Shown one piece after another: positions 14,901 through 23,565 of a stretch of 29,532 bases of DNA. The stretch is from a virus: the IMG/VR virus record IMGVR_UViG_3300000128_000012, positions 1 through 29,532 of that record. One strand, given 5' to 3'. A model generated the notes under the pieces. The model worked only from the letters and a program-made list of their open reading frames with translations. It searched no databases and was not told the origin of the DNA. Each line of letters begins with the position of its first letter. Position 1 is the first letter of the stretch. The position numbers and the translations under genes were made by a program.

Positions 14901-17900
14901 TAATGAAAATATTTTTGTTGAATTTGATTATAATAATATTACTTTAATTGACCCTAATAAGGTTGTTGATAGTGAAGGTAAAATCAAAGACCGACTTGTT
15001 AACCATGAAAATTTGGTTATGTACGCAAACTTGGAGTGTAACCTACTACCAAGAACTAAACTTGCTTTAGGGGTGTCTAATGACGATAGAAATCAGACAA
15101 TAACCGTAGGGTCTATTAATTTTCTAAAACAAGGTGATAAAACAAATTTAGACAATTCATATACTGATGAGTTAACAGGTAAAGATTCTCTTAAAGGTAA
15201 AGGGGTTAATCAAGTAAAACAACAATTTAATCGGACCCCTAATGAAACCGCTAAAAATGATGAATCGTTTTATGTTAGACAAAGCCTTCTTTCTGATGGG
15301 GAACAAGGAGGTACCGATAATGGATTATTGGGTATTACTAGTATAAACATAAGACAAGGATTAGATTTCTTACCAAGTATAAGAATTGAATTAGAAGATA
15401 TAAAAGGTCGGGCTATGTTTGAAGGTGGTGATAGTTCACCATATGCCGCGTTCTTTAATTTACCATATCCTAAATTTAATCTAACTATTAAAGGTTATTA
15501 TGGAAAGGCTGTTAGACTACCTTTAATGTTACAAAGTTTTTCTTCTAGATATGACACCTCCAAGGGTAACTTTAGTATAGATTTAGAATTTTATACTTAC
15601 AAATATACTATATTGGCAGAGGTGACTATGGGTTCTTTGTTAGCCGTTCCTCATATGTATTCTTCAAGAATCCAAATACAAACTAAAAAAAATACCTCAA
15701 CAAACTTTTCTGATGTGGAAGATGGGGTTGTTGAGTTGGGTTATCAAAAAATTAAAGAAGTATATGGGGAATATAAATCTAAAGGTCTTATAGATGATGG
15801 TTTTCCTGAGTTAACTTTGATGCAATTAAAGTTTAGGTTGGAATTATTTATAAAAAATACTTTGGATACTTTTACTAAAGAGAATTTAGACCCTTTAACT
15901 AATGTTACTCAATATACTAACGATTTAATAGATTATACAAAGGAGGTTTTTACTTTTACCGGTACCGATAAAAGTGGTTCTTGGTTTAATCAGAATATGG
16001 ATACTCAGAACTTTTTTATTCTTAACGATACCAAAAAAACTAAAGTATATACTTTCAAAAAAGAGTTGAGGGACCCTCAAAAGAGGAGTGTTGCGATATC
16101 AAACTTGAAGGGGTTAATAGTTAAATTTAATTCTAAATTGAGTGAAAACGAAACTTTAGGTGAAAACGGTTCTTATGTTATTGGTGGTAAGCCACCTGTT
16201 CCGTCATCCATACCTAACCCCGTAACTTACGACACATTCTATAAAACAAACGCTACAATAAATGATATCGATTTAAAAGAAACATATATCCAACAAAAAG
16301 GTTTGAGTACCCAACCTACAGATGGTCAAATTGCTGATTTTAAAGTCGAATTAATAACAAAAGGTATTTTTAATAATGTTGAATTAGATTTTTCTTCAAA
16401 TCAAAACTCTTCAGACGCAAACCCTGATAAAGTTAGTTATTACTATGTTTTTGAAGGTGAAGGCGCCTTTATAGGGATTGTCGACAAAATCGAAGTAGCG
16501 GTTAGACAGATTAAAGAAAAAATACAAGAACAATTAACAGACTCTTTAGCAGAATTATTGAAGGATAAGGGAAATAATGGTATTGGTTTTGTCCCGACTA
16601 TTAGAAATGTTTTGGCAGTAATATTTGCCAATGGGGAAGCGTTTCTTAGATTATTGGATAATACCCATAGGGAAGCTTGGGATGTTAGAGATGATAAGAA
16701 TAGACAAGACGCGATATTTAATAGTGAAGTGGCTAACGCTAATCCTGATAATGTTTCGTCGGGTGTTAATAGTGATAATCCGGTTTATCCTTGGCCTCAA
16801 TTTATTGTTGCAACTAATGCTGGTGATGATAGAGAAAAATATGAAATCGCTTATCCGGGTGATAGTAAATATACGAATATAACTAAAGGTTATTTATATA
16901 ATGTTTGGCCTGAAGTTGAATTTGTAGAGGAATATTTAAGGGGGTTAACTAAAAGAGGGTTATCACCTACTCAATCAACATCAATCGCTAATGAATTATT
17001 TGAAACAAATAGAGTTTCGATTAACGCCATTGAATTTCCTATTGATAACAATGTTTATCAAAATAAAGAAAAAATAAAATATTTTTATGAGATATATGAA
17101 AGGTTATTTTTAATTTCTAATTATAGTGGACTTGTTAGGGTTAATAATTTACTTGATTCGGATAAGATTACTAATATAATAGCCGATACTGAAAAAAATA
17201 ATATTGTTGAAAGTTTATCTAATGATAATCCTTTTTTAATACAAGACCTTAAAACTTTTAATATTACCGGTGAAAACTTTTTACCGATTTTAGAGTTAAT
17301 TTCTAATGATGGTCAAGGGTTGAGTTGGAATAATTTAATAAGGGGTATTTTTAATACGGGTTACATAAAAAATGAAGTTGATAATGGTAGTTTTACGTTT
17401 TTTTCTAACTATTTTTTAAATAGTGAAGTGACAAGACCTCAATCCCCATTGCCGGGTAGTGAAAATTTAGTTAATTATTTGAATTCTAGTAAGAGTGATG
17501 TTATTAGTTTTGTGGATACATATCCCTTTACTGATTTAACTTGGATAAAAAATAATTTACAAGATGGTAATAAGATTAGTGGTGTTAAGGGTTCTAAAAG
17601 TACTACCAAAACATTATTCCTCAATGAGGATAAAAAAATAATGTCAAACTTCAAAGTTAACACTACTTCTGATGAGATTAGACCTATAACAAATTTTGGG
17701 TTTAAACAGAGTTTATCCGTTCCAAATTATGGGAACATTAATTTAAGTGATTTTTACCTCTATCGTAGCCCTAATAAACAGTTATTAACTGAAGGTAATT
17801 TAAATTATTATGATTATGATGGTTTGGTAAGGTCAAATCAGACTGTGTCTATTATGAATACACCTTATTTTATAAACTCACTACAGAGTTCAGCCGATAA

Positions 17901-20900
17901 CTTAAGAAATTCTAGTGTGAACCCATTTATTGTCCCCGCTTATTTATTTATTAATAGTTTACCTTTAGCGACACTTAGAGAAAAATTTACAACAAATAAT
18001 AGTGGTTATGTTGACCCTATTAGTTTGGATTATATATTTAGTACAATTAAAAAGTTTGGGGGTATACATAAAGTACCTTATGCTTGGGTTCTAAAGATTG
18101 GTTCTGAGTGGCATAGATATAAAAAGTATATTGAAAGTAATGTTGATATATTAACTAATTCTTGGAATAATTTTGATGAAAACTCAAATTATGACCCAAT
18201 TACTTCTTCACCTGATAAGAAATATATTCTAAATATAAATGGTTCTCCATATGATATGGTGATGGAGGAAACTGTACCAATTACATATAATTCGATATTA
18301 AAAAATGTTACAATGATTAATACCGGGTTTTACCCTAAATTAATTAACGATTTTACTTTTTTATATGATGGTGTGGATGTTTTCGGTGGTTATACTGATT
18401 CGGATATACAATCGGGTATTGATACAAATTTGGATATGACATTTGTAGATGATGCGGTTATAAACTATAGTAGTTCATTTGAAGATATTAAAGTAGTTCC
18501 GTGGAGTGTTTTTTATAAAAGTAATGATGGTGAGTCATCATTTATAATACCATCAAATGGTTCTTTAATTAATCAAACTAAAGATGAATGTATTGATATC
18601 AATGGTGTCATGAAATTTGATATAAAAAATAATCAATCAATGTATAATGGTTCGGTTCGGTTATTTTGGTCGGCCCCTAATTATGGGTATTTCGACAATA
18701 GTAAAGTTGTTAAACCTGAGTATAACCAACATATTAAAAAGGTTTATTCTGATGAATCTAACACTATCACTATCAATGTTTTAGGGTCAAACGTTAGTTT
18801 ACCAAGCCCACCCCAAAACTTTTCAATTAATGGGCTCGTTGAGGAATATAGTAATATTAGTGAAATGTTTTCGGCTTTTGAAAAAGACGTCATGGACCAA
18901 TTTGAAACTGTGTTTTTAAAGTTTACTGAAAGTAGATTTGATTATTTAGGTGACCCTTTTTCTGTAACTCAATCTACAAATACAAGTGTAGAACAATTAA
19001 TAGAAAGTGAATCACCTTCCTTTAATGGTCATTTTCAGAATTTCCATCTTATGTTTATCGATATGTTTAAGTCACCTAAGGTAACTTTAACGACAGGTGA
19101 AGAAACAGTTGGTAATTCACAGAACGACCAAATGGGGAAAATAACCGATTACCTATCAAAATTTTTGGATTATGATGTCGCTTTCAAATATGGTAACCCT
19201 GGTCTTTTTGATAAAAAACTTTTTTATTCTTTTGCAACGAGACTCTCAAATACTATGAGGATAGTTGATGGTTATACTTGGAATCAATACACATTATCTA
19301 CACCAAACGCATTACCAACAGGTAGTAATAGTACGACTCTTGTATCTTCTAAACTTACCTACCCTACTGAGTGGGTAGATTTAGAATTATATGTTGGTTT
19401 TTCAGATATTCCTGAGTTAGAGTATGATGATGACGGTTCTTATATTACCGATTTTTTTGTTGATAATAATATTGCGTTTGAATCTCAAAATATTAAAGAT
19501 TTTTCTCCGATAATTAAAATATATGCAACCCAAAAGTTAGCTGATGCAACAATGACTTCGTCAAAGTTTGAGGTTTTAATGGATACGTATTTAAATGACG
19601 TCGATAGTTTTCAAAATAAAATAACAAATAATTTAGTCACTAAATTAAAAGCTAGTTTGCCGGATGTGGATTCTACGACTTCACTTAATAAAAAAAGTGT
19701 TATTGAGGGTGACCAAACTAAAGTAGAGTTATATGAAATATTTAAAGCTCTAAATGATAAATGGATTGCCGGAAATGACTTTTCGTCTAATAAGACTCTA
19801 TTTGAAGATGTCTTATTATTAGATAGGGCAAGTCGAGACATTGGGGATAAGGTTTTTGTTGATATATACAAGTTAAAAGATTCTTTATTTGATATAGAAA
19901 ATTCTTCAACGGTTGATATGTTAACTTTCATAACAGGAATTTTATTAGAAAATGGTTTTAATGTGATGAACCTTCCTTCGTATGTTAATTTTTATAATGT
20001 ACAAGATGTTGTAAAAAATCCCGTACCTAAATCAGAAGATACTTTAGAGATTGCTAATACTTTATTTGGTACATTCGCGAACGTTGATTATAGAAATTCG
20101 TCGACTAAGTTAGTTTGTTTTTATGGTAATAAGGGTAGTTCGGTTTTAGATTTAAAAGATAATGTTGATTATAGGTTTAAGAGTGATGCTTTTGATTTAC
20201 GTAGAAAAAGTGATAATCCATTACTTGACGATATTAAAGAGGATAAATCAGATTATGCTACTTCTAATAAAGTAGTTGGGTTTAATGTTGATATAGGACC
20301 CCAAAACCAATCAATTTTTACTTCCTTTAGAGTTTCACAAGACCCAGGAAAGGCCACTTACGAATCTATCGAGGCTACAAACTCGTTAGTTAATGGTAAC
20401 CGAAGAGGTGGTTCCACACAAAACTTATCGTTATATAATCTTTATAAAAATAGAAGTTATCAATGTGTACTTAGTATGATGGGTAACGCTGTGATGCAAC
20501 CAACTATGTATTTTAACTTAAGAAATGTGCCTATGTTTAACGGGCCTTATATGATTACAAGAGTTGACCATGTTATTAGCCCCGGTACTTTCGAAACCAT
20601 TATTGAGGGAACTAGACAACCGACAGCAGGATTACCTAAAGTCGATTCATTTTTACAAACTTTAAGAGCTAATTTATTAAACAGTATACTTGATAAAAAT
20701 CAAGATAGAATAGCCACCACTAGTACAACTAAATCAGGAACAACTGATTCTAATGTTATATCTCAAAAAGATGGTATTGTTAATGATTTAACTAATCAAC
20801 CTAACAAAAATGTTTCTAATGTGAGTAATTGTGAACCTAATTCTAATGGTGTATATAGTGGGTTTGATATAGTGACACCATCTTTGACTAAAAGTAGTTA

Positions 20901-21351
20901 TAATGATGTTAAGGTTAATATAGATACTACATTAGGTTCTAATAATAGTAATCTTAAATATATTATATTCGCCTCAATATATTTAAAATCAAAAACAAAC
21001 GACAAGTTCACATCTTATGATAATAATTTCTCAGGTGTTGATATTAAGGAGAAGTACTCTCAAGGTATTGTTAATCAATATATGGCAAGTAAAACTTTTT
21101 ATTGTTCTAAAACTAACACTCCATACGTTTCTTTTAATAGTTTAAGTGACAACGTTGGTTTACTTAAAAGTAGATGGGAAAAAAGAGTTGATAATGTAAC
21201 TAAAGATAAGGTTAGCGTAACTAAATTCTTAATATTGAATAGTGGTCCGGTAACTCTAAAAGAAAATGTTTACAGTGATATGGACAAATTAGATAGGGAA
21301 AATATAGAGGCTTCAGTTGAAAAATCTATTATTTTATATGATGTTGTATAA
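14890..21351 (+). CDS. Giant baseplate hub-like protein
   Basis: 2153 aa, the largest gene of the window. Residues about 150-257 contain INIRQGLDFLPSIRIELED, then GRAMFEGGDSSPYAAFFNLPYP and LTIKGYYGKAVRLPLMLQSF, a beta-rich module seen in large baseplate proteins. Residues about 1850-1911 resemble the last part of gp27/late-control-D hub proteins: CVLSMMGNAVMQPTMYF, then FNGPYMITRVDHVISPGTFET. The following ~100 residues are a Ser/Thr/Asn linker. The C-terminal segment (about 2020-2110) has the shape of a glucosaminidase/lysozyme-like fold (IIFASIYLKSK, SYDNNFSGVD, TPYVSFNSLSDNVGLLKSRW), but I do not find the usual catalytic Glu. The 1500 residues in between are unassigned. It starts by an 11-base overlap with the gp53-like gene and has no terminator of its own beyond a short T-run. 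Confidence 0.7.
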   Translation: MVDNNENIFVEFDYNNITLIDPNKVVDSEGKIKDRLVNHENLVMYANLECNLLPRTKLALGVSNDDRNQTITVGSINFLKQGDKTNLDNSYTDELTGKDSLKGKGVNQVKQQFNRTPNETAKNDESFYVRQSLLSDGEQGGTDNGLLGITSINIRQGLDFLPSIRIELEDIKGRAMFEGGDSSPYAAFFNLPYPKFNLTIKGYYGKAVRLPLMLQSFSSRYDTSKGNFSIDLEFYTYKYTILAEVTMGSLLAVPHMYSSRIQIQTKKNTSTNFSDVEDGVVELGYQKIKEVYGEYKSKGLIDDGFPELTLMQLKFRLELFIKNTLDTFTKENLDPLTNVTQYTNDLIDYTKEVFTFTGTDKSGSWFNQNMDTQNFFILNDTKKTKVYTFKKELRDPQKRSVAISNLKGLIVKFNSKLSENETLGENGSYVIGGKPPVPSSIPNPVTYDTFYKTNATINDIDLKETYIQQKGLSTQPTDGQIADFKVELITKGIFNNVELDFSSNQNSSDANPDKVSYYYVFEGEGAFIGIVDKIEVAVRQIKEKIQEQLTDSLAELLKDKGNNGIGFVPTIRNVLAVIFANGEAFLRLLDNTHREAWDVRDDKNRQDAIFNSEVANANPDNVSSGVNSDNPVYPWPQFIVATNAGDDREKYEIAYPGDSKYTNITKGYLYNVWPEVEFVEEYLRGLTKRGLSPTQSTSIANELFETNRVSINAIEFPIDNNVYQNKEKIKYFYEIYERLFLISNYSGLVRVNNLLDSDKITNIIADTEKNNIVESLSNDNPFLIQDLKTFNITGENFLPILELISNDGQGLSWNNLIRGIFNTGYIKNEVDNGSFTFFSNYFLNSEVTRPQSPLPGSENLVNYLNSSKSDVISFVDTYPFTDLTWIKNNLQDGNKISGVKGSKSTTKTLFLNEDKKIMSNFKVNTTSDEIRPITNFGFKQSLSVPNYGNINLSDFYLYRSPNKQLLTEGNLNYYDYDGLVRSNQTVSIMNTPYFINSLQSSADNLRNSSVNPFIVPAYLFINSLPLATLREKFTTNNSGYVDPISLDYIFSTIKKFGGIHKVPYAWVLKIGSEWHRYKKYIESNVDILTNSWNNFDENSNYDPITSSPDKKYILNINGSPYDMVMEETVPITYNSILKNVTMINTGFYPKLINDFTFLYDGVDVFGGYTDSDIQSGIDTNLDMTFVDDAVINYSSSFEDIKVVPWSVFYKSNDGESSFIIPSNGSLINQTKDECIDINGVMKFDIKNNQSMYNGSVRLFWSAPNYGYFDNSKVVKPEYNQHIKKVYSDESNTITINVLGSNVSLPSPPQNFSINGLVEEYSNISEMFSAFEKDVMDQFETVFLKFTESRFDYLGDPFSVTQSTNTSVEQLIESESPSFNGHFQNFHLMFIDMFKSPKVTLTTGEETVGNSQNDQMGKITDYLSKFLDYDVAFKYGNPGLFDKKLFYSFATRLSNTMRIVDGYTWNQYTLSTPNALPTGSNSTTLVSSKLTYPTEWVDLELYVGFSDIPELEYDDDGSYITDFFVDNNIAFESQNIKDFSPIIKIYATQKLADATMTSSKFEVLMDTYLNDVDSFQNKITNNLVTKLKASLPDVDSTTSLNKKSVIEGDQTKVELYEIFKALNDKWIAGNDFSSNKTLFEDVLLLDRASRDIGDKVFVDIYKLKDSLFDIENSSTVDMLTFITGILLENGFNVMNLPSYVNFYNVQDVVKNPVPKSEDTLEIANTLFGTFANVDYRNSSTKLVCFYGNKGSSVLDLKDNVDYRFKSDAFDLRRKSDNPLLDDIKEDKSDYATSNKVVGFNVDIGPQNQSIFTSFRVSQDPGKATYESIEATNSLVNGNRRGGSTQNLSLYNLYKNRSYQCVLSMMGNAVMQPTMYFNLRNVPMFNGPYMITRVDHVISPGTFETIIEGTRQPTAGLPKVDSFLQTLRANLLNSILDKNQDRIATTSTTKSGTTDSNVISQKDGIVNDLTNQPNKNVSNVSNCEPNSNGVYSGFDIVTPSLTKSSYNDVKVNIDTTLGSNNSNLKYIIFASIYLKSKTNDKFTSYDNNFSGVDIKEKYSQGIVNQYMASKTFYCSKTNTPYVSFNSLSDNVGLLKSRWEKRVDNVTKDKVSVTKFLILNSGPVTLKENVYSDMDKLDRENIEASVEKSIILYDVV

Positions 21352-21379
21352 TAAATTTAATTTTTTTCAGAATAAACGA

Positions 21380-21390
21380 TATTTATAATA
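21380..21390 (+). promoter_or_regulatory. Late promoter element
   Basis: TATTTATAATA followed by AAAACAAAAC and then the ATG at 21401. Identical to the copy at 9592 over 17 bases. Confidence 0.55.
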
Positions 21391-21400
21391 AAAACAAAAC

Positions 21401-21625
21401 ATGGATTTAAAACTAATACTAGATAATTATTTGGGAAAAAACACCAAAATGTCTGAAAAAGATAACGGAGACGGGACTAAACAAGTGTGTGATTTGGATA
21501 CAGGTGATTGTTATACTATAAGTATGAGAGATGGTCTGATTGAGAGAGTCGACAATACTATGAGAACAAATAAACGAATTCAGGTTGAGACTTCTAATGG
21601 AGTTAAACAACTATTAAACGGTTAA
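21401..21625 (+). CDS. Unrecognised 74-aa protein
   Basis: A small, mixed-charge protein starting MDLKLILDNYLGKN. The middle has CDLDTGDCYTISMRDGLIERVD, with two cysteines seven residues apart that could pair. The end is KRIQVETSNGVKQLL. No known motif. It has its own late promoter element and a good A-rich leader (AAAACAAAAC), so it is very probably expressed. It is followed after six bases by the acidic 214-aa gene, with which it forms a two-gene unit. It belongs to the late block by promoter type; a minor virion or assembly protein would fit, but that is only position. Confidence 0.7.
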   Translation: MDLKLILDNYLGKNTKMSEKDNGDGTKQVCDLDTGDCYTISMRDGLIERVDNTMRTNKRIQVETSNGVKQLLNG

Positions 21626-21631
21626 TTTAAT

Positions 21632-22276
21632 ATGGAAATTGATAAAAAAATATTATCGGAGATATCAAGATATAACTCTATTAATAACTACATTGTTGAA
21701 CAAGAGGGTGAATTACCACCACCACCTGATGAAGAGCCGTTACCGGATGGTGAAGTTGGGGGGCCTATGCCAGCTGAGGATGATTTAGGTGTTGAACCAC
21801 CTATGGAACCTGAAACAGGTCAAACTATAGATATTAAAAATGACCCGGATGTTGATAAAATTAATACTGATGGTGATGTTGTTGGTGGTAGTGAAAACAC
21901 GACTGATGGTGAATCTGAAGAATTGGAAATAACCGATTTGGTTAATTCTCAAAAAAACATTGAAACTAAACAGGATGATTATTTTGACAATTTATTTAAA
22001 CAATTGGGTGACTTAGAATCTAAATTAGGTAGTATGGACAATATTGTTAACAAACTTAACAGTTTAGAAGATAAGATTGAAAAATATAGACCTAAAACAC
22101 CTGAAGAGAAACTAGAGTTAAGAAGTATTGATTCAGGACCATATAGTCAGAAGTTAACAGATTTCTTTGTTGATAAACAAGAAGATATGGAGAAGTCAGG
22201 TAAAAATGAGTATATTTTAACTACTGACGATGTTGAAAATTTTACCGACGATGAAATCAGACAATCATTTAGTTAA
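21632..22276 (+). CDS. Unrecognised acidic protein with proline-rich stretch and coiled coil
   Basis: 214 aa in three parts. Residues 1-25 form a short helix (ILSEISRYNSINNYIVEQ). Residues about 26-100 are low-complexity, rich in Pro, Glu, Asp and Gly (ELPPPPDEEPLPDGEV...), probably disordered. Residues about 100-165 are a coiled coil with clear heptads (YFDNLFKQLGDLESKLGSM, then IVNKLNSLEDKIEKY). The tail has KLELRSIDSGPYSQKLTDFF and ends in an acidic stretch. The layout of disordered acidic part plus coiled coil would suit a scaffold, core or virion-linker protein, but I cannot name it. It is the last late-type gene; a strong terminator follows. Confidence 0.72.
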   Translation: MEIDKKILSEISRYNSINNYIVEQEGELPPPPDEEPLPDGEVGGPMPAEDDLGVEPPMEPETGQTIDIKNDPDVDKINTDGDVVGGSENTTDGESEELEITDLVNSQKNIETKQDDYFDNLFKQLGDLESKLGSMDNIVNKLNSLEDKIEKYRPKTPEEKLELRSIDSGPYSQKLTDFFVDKQEDMEKSGKNEYILTTDDVENFTDDEIRQSFS

Positions 22277-22304
22277 CCATACCACAATAATTTAAAATTT
22301 TAAG

Positions 22305-22332
22305 AGAGACCAATTAGGTCTCTTTTTTTTTT
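22305..22332 (+). terminator. Strong terminator between late and replication blocks
   Basis: AGAGACC (22305-22311), loop AATTA, GGTCTCT (22317-22323), then nine T. A classical intrinsic terminator 28 bases after the stop codon of the acidic protein. Confidence 0.88.
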
Positions 22333-22340
22333 AATTATAG

Positions 22341-22372
22341 TTTGACAAATCAGTAAATGTTTATTATCTTTG
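22341..22372 (+). promoter_or_regulatory. Bacteroidota-type host promoter of the SSB gene
   Basis: TTTG (22341-22344) and TATCTTTG (22365-22372), 20 bases apart, match the Bacteroidota sigma factor consensus TTTG (-33) and TAnnTTTG (-7). The start codon at 22405 is 32 bases further on. It is unlike the TATTTATAA elements of the late genes, so host RNA polymerase without a phage sigma factor probably reads this block. Confidence 0.72.
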
Positions 22373-22404
22373 AAGTAATTAAACAATTTAAAACAAAAAA
22401 AAAT

Positions 22405-23265
22405 ATGTCAAACAACGCATTAGATGCTATCTTAAGTCAATATGAGAAAGCACAAAACTCGGGGAATTCCTCAAACAAAATGACTAGTGAAGAAAGACTA
22501 AAAAAGTATTTCGCCGCTATCCTACCAAAAGATGAAAAACAAGGACAAAGAACACTTAGAATCTTACCTACATCAGATGGTTCTTCACCTTTTAAAGAGG
22601 TGTGGTACCATGAAATGCAGGTAGATGGTAAATGGGTTAAATTATATGACCCGGGAGCGAACGATAATGAACGTTCACCATTAACCGAAGTTTATGAAGC
22701 TCTAACTTCAACAGGAAAAGATTCTGATAGACAATTAGCATCTCAATATCGTTCACGTAAATTTTACATTGTAAAAGTTGTCGATAGAGATAATGAAGCC
22801 GATGGGGTTAAATTTTGGAGATTCAAACACAACTACAAAAATGAAGGTATCTTAGATAAAATTATCCCTATCTTCAGAACTAAAGGTGATATTACTGAAC
22901 CTGAAAAAGGTAGAGATATTATCTTGGAATTAACTAAAGCTAAGGCTAACAACGGTAACCAATATACTGTGGTACAAACAGTTATGTTTGACGACCCATC
23001 TCCGGTACACGAAGATAAAGAAACTTCTGATGTGTGGGTAAATGACCCATCAACATTGCATGATGTTTATGCTAAAAAACCGGTAGAGTATTTAGAGGCT
23101 GTTGCGAATGGTGAAACACCTAAATGGGATACGGTAACAGGTAAATATGTTTTCGGAGATAGTAGTCAAGGTGAAGTTTCTTTTGGGGGACAATCACAGA
23201 AAGAAGAGGTTAAGAAAACTGACCCACAATCGAAAGACTCTGCTTCAGATGATATGCCTTTCTAA
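22405..23265 (+). CDS. gp32: gp32-like single-stranded DNA-binding protein
   Basis: 286 aa. It has the gp32 layout: an N-terminal helix region (ALDAILSQYEKAQ; RLKKYFAAILP), an OB-fold core (QRTLRILPTSDG; FKEVWYHEMQVDGKWVKLYDP; SQYRSRKFYIVKVVDRD; VKFWRFKHNYKNEGILDKI), and a C-terminal acidic tail. gp32 coats single strands during replication, recombination and repair and binds partner proteins through its tail. Two oddities: there is no cysteine in the whole protein, so the zinc site of T4 gp32 is absent; and the tail ends SASDDMPF, like the tip of bacterial SSB (DDDIPF in E. coli). I place the start at 22405: the ATG at 22357 lies inside the promoter, while 22405 follows AAAACAAAAAAAAAT. It is a single-gene unit with promoter and terminator. 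Confidence 0.92.
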   Translation: MSNNALDAILSQYEKAQNSGNSSNKMTSEERLKKYFAAILPKDEKQGQRTLRILPTSDGSSPFKEVWYHEMQVDGKWVKLYDPGANDNERSPLTEVYEALTSTGKDSDRQLASQYRSRKFYIVKVVDRDNEADGVKFWRFKHNYKNEGILDKIIPIFRTKGDITEPEKGRDIILELTKAKANNGNQYTVVQTVMFDDPSPVHEDKETSDVWVNDPSTLHDVYAKKPVEYLEAVANGETPKWDTVTGKYVFGDSSQGEVSFGGQSQKEEVKKTDPQSKDSASDDMPF

Positions 23266-23284
23266 ATAACGCAATTAATAACAT

Positions 23285-23319
23285 ATAACCTTCCACATAA
23301 AAATGGAAGGTTATTTTTT
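23285..23319 (+). terminator. Intrinsic terminator after SSB gene
   Basis: ATAACCTTCCA (23285-23295) pairs exactly with TGGAAGGTTAT (23304-23314), 11 bp with an 8-base loop, followed by T5. Only 12 bases remain before the next ATG, so the following genes depend on read-through or on a promoter I cannot see. Confidence 0.82.
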
Positions 23320-23331
23320 AATTAGATAAAA

Positions 23332-23559
23332 ATGAAAATAATAAAATCAAAAACACTACAAGAAAAGATTTACGAATCTTTGGAGTTAAAATATAAAACT
23401 GAAATGGCTGAAGCTGAGGTTATATTAGATTTATATTACAATAACCCTGTTGGGATTGGTGAACACCCACAAATTGTTAAAGAAATTGATGACGCAATTG
23501 CTAAATTGGGTGAATCAAAAGATAAATTAAAGACACTACAGGAAACTTATAAAAAATAA
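23332..23559 (+). CDS. Small helical protein, function unknown
   Basis: 75 aa, starting MKIIKSKTLQEKIYE. Mostly helical: a helix AEAEVILDLYYN, the short turn NPVGIGEHPQIV, and a second helix EIDDAIAKLGESKDKLKTLQETY. The 'gigeHp.i..e' turn between two helices recurs in small proteins of T4-like phages that have no named function, as far as I recall. It sits between SSB and UvsX and is six bases from the UvsX start, so it is probably co-transcribed with the recombination genes. No catalytic or DNA-binding motif is seen. Confidence 0.75.
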   Translation: MKIIKSKTLQEKIYESLELKYKTEMAEAEVILDLYYNNPVGIGEHPQIVKEIDDAIAKLGESKDKLKTLQETYKK

Positions 23560-23565
23560 AATATT

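Noticed and set aside
19611-19931. 106-aa minus-strand frame inside the giant hub gene
   Set aside because: Composition follows the opposite strand gene; no motif and no promoter.
22357-22404. SSB start at ATG 22357 with 16 extra residues
   Set aside because: These bases overlap the -7 element of the promoter; 22405 has the usual A-rich leader and the sequence before it does not resemble gp32.
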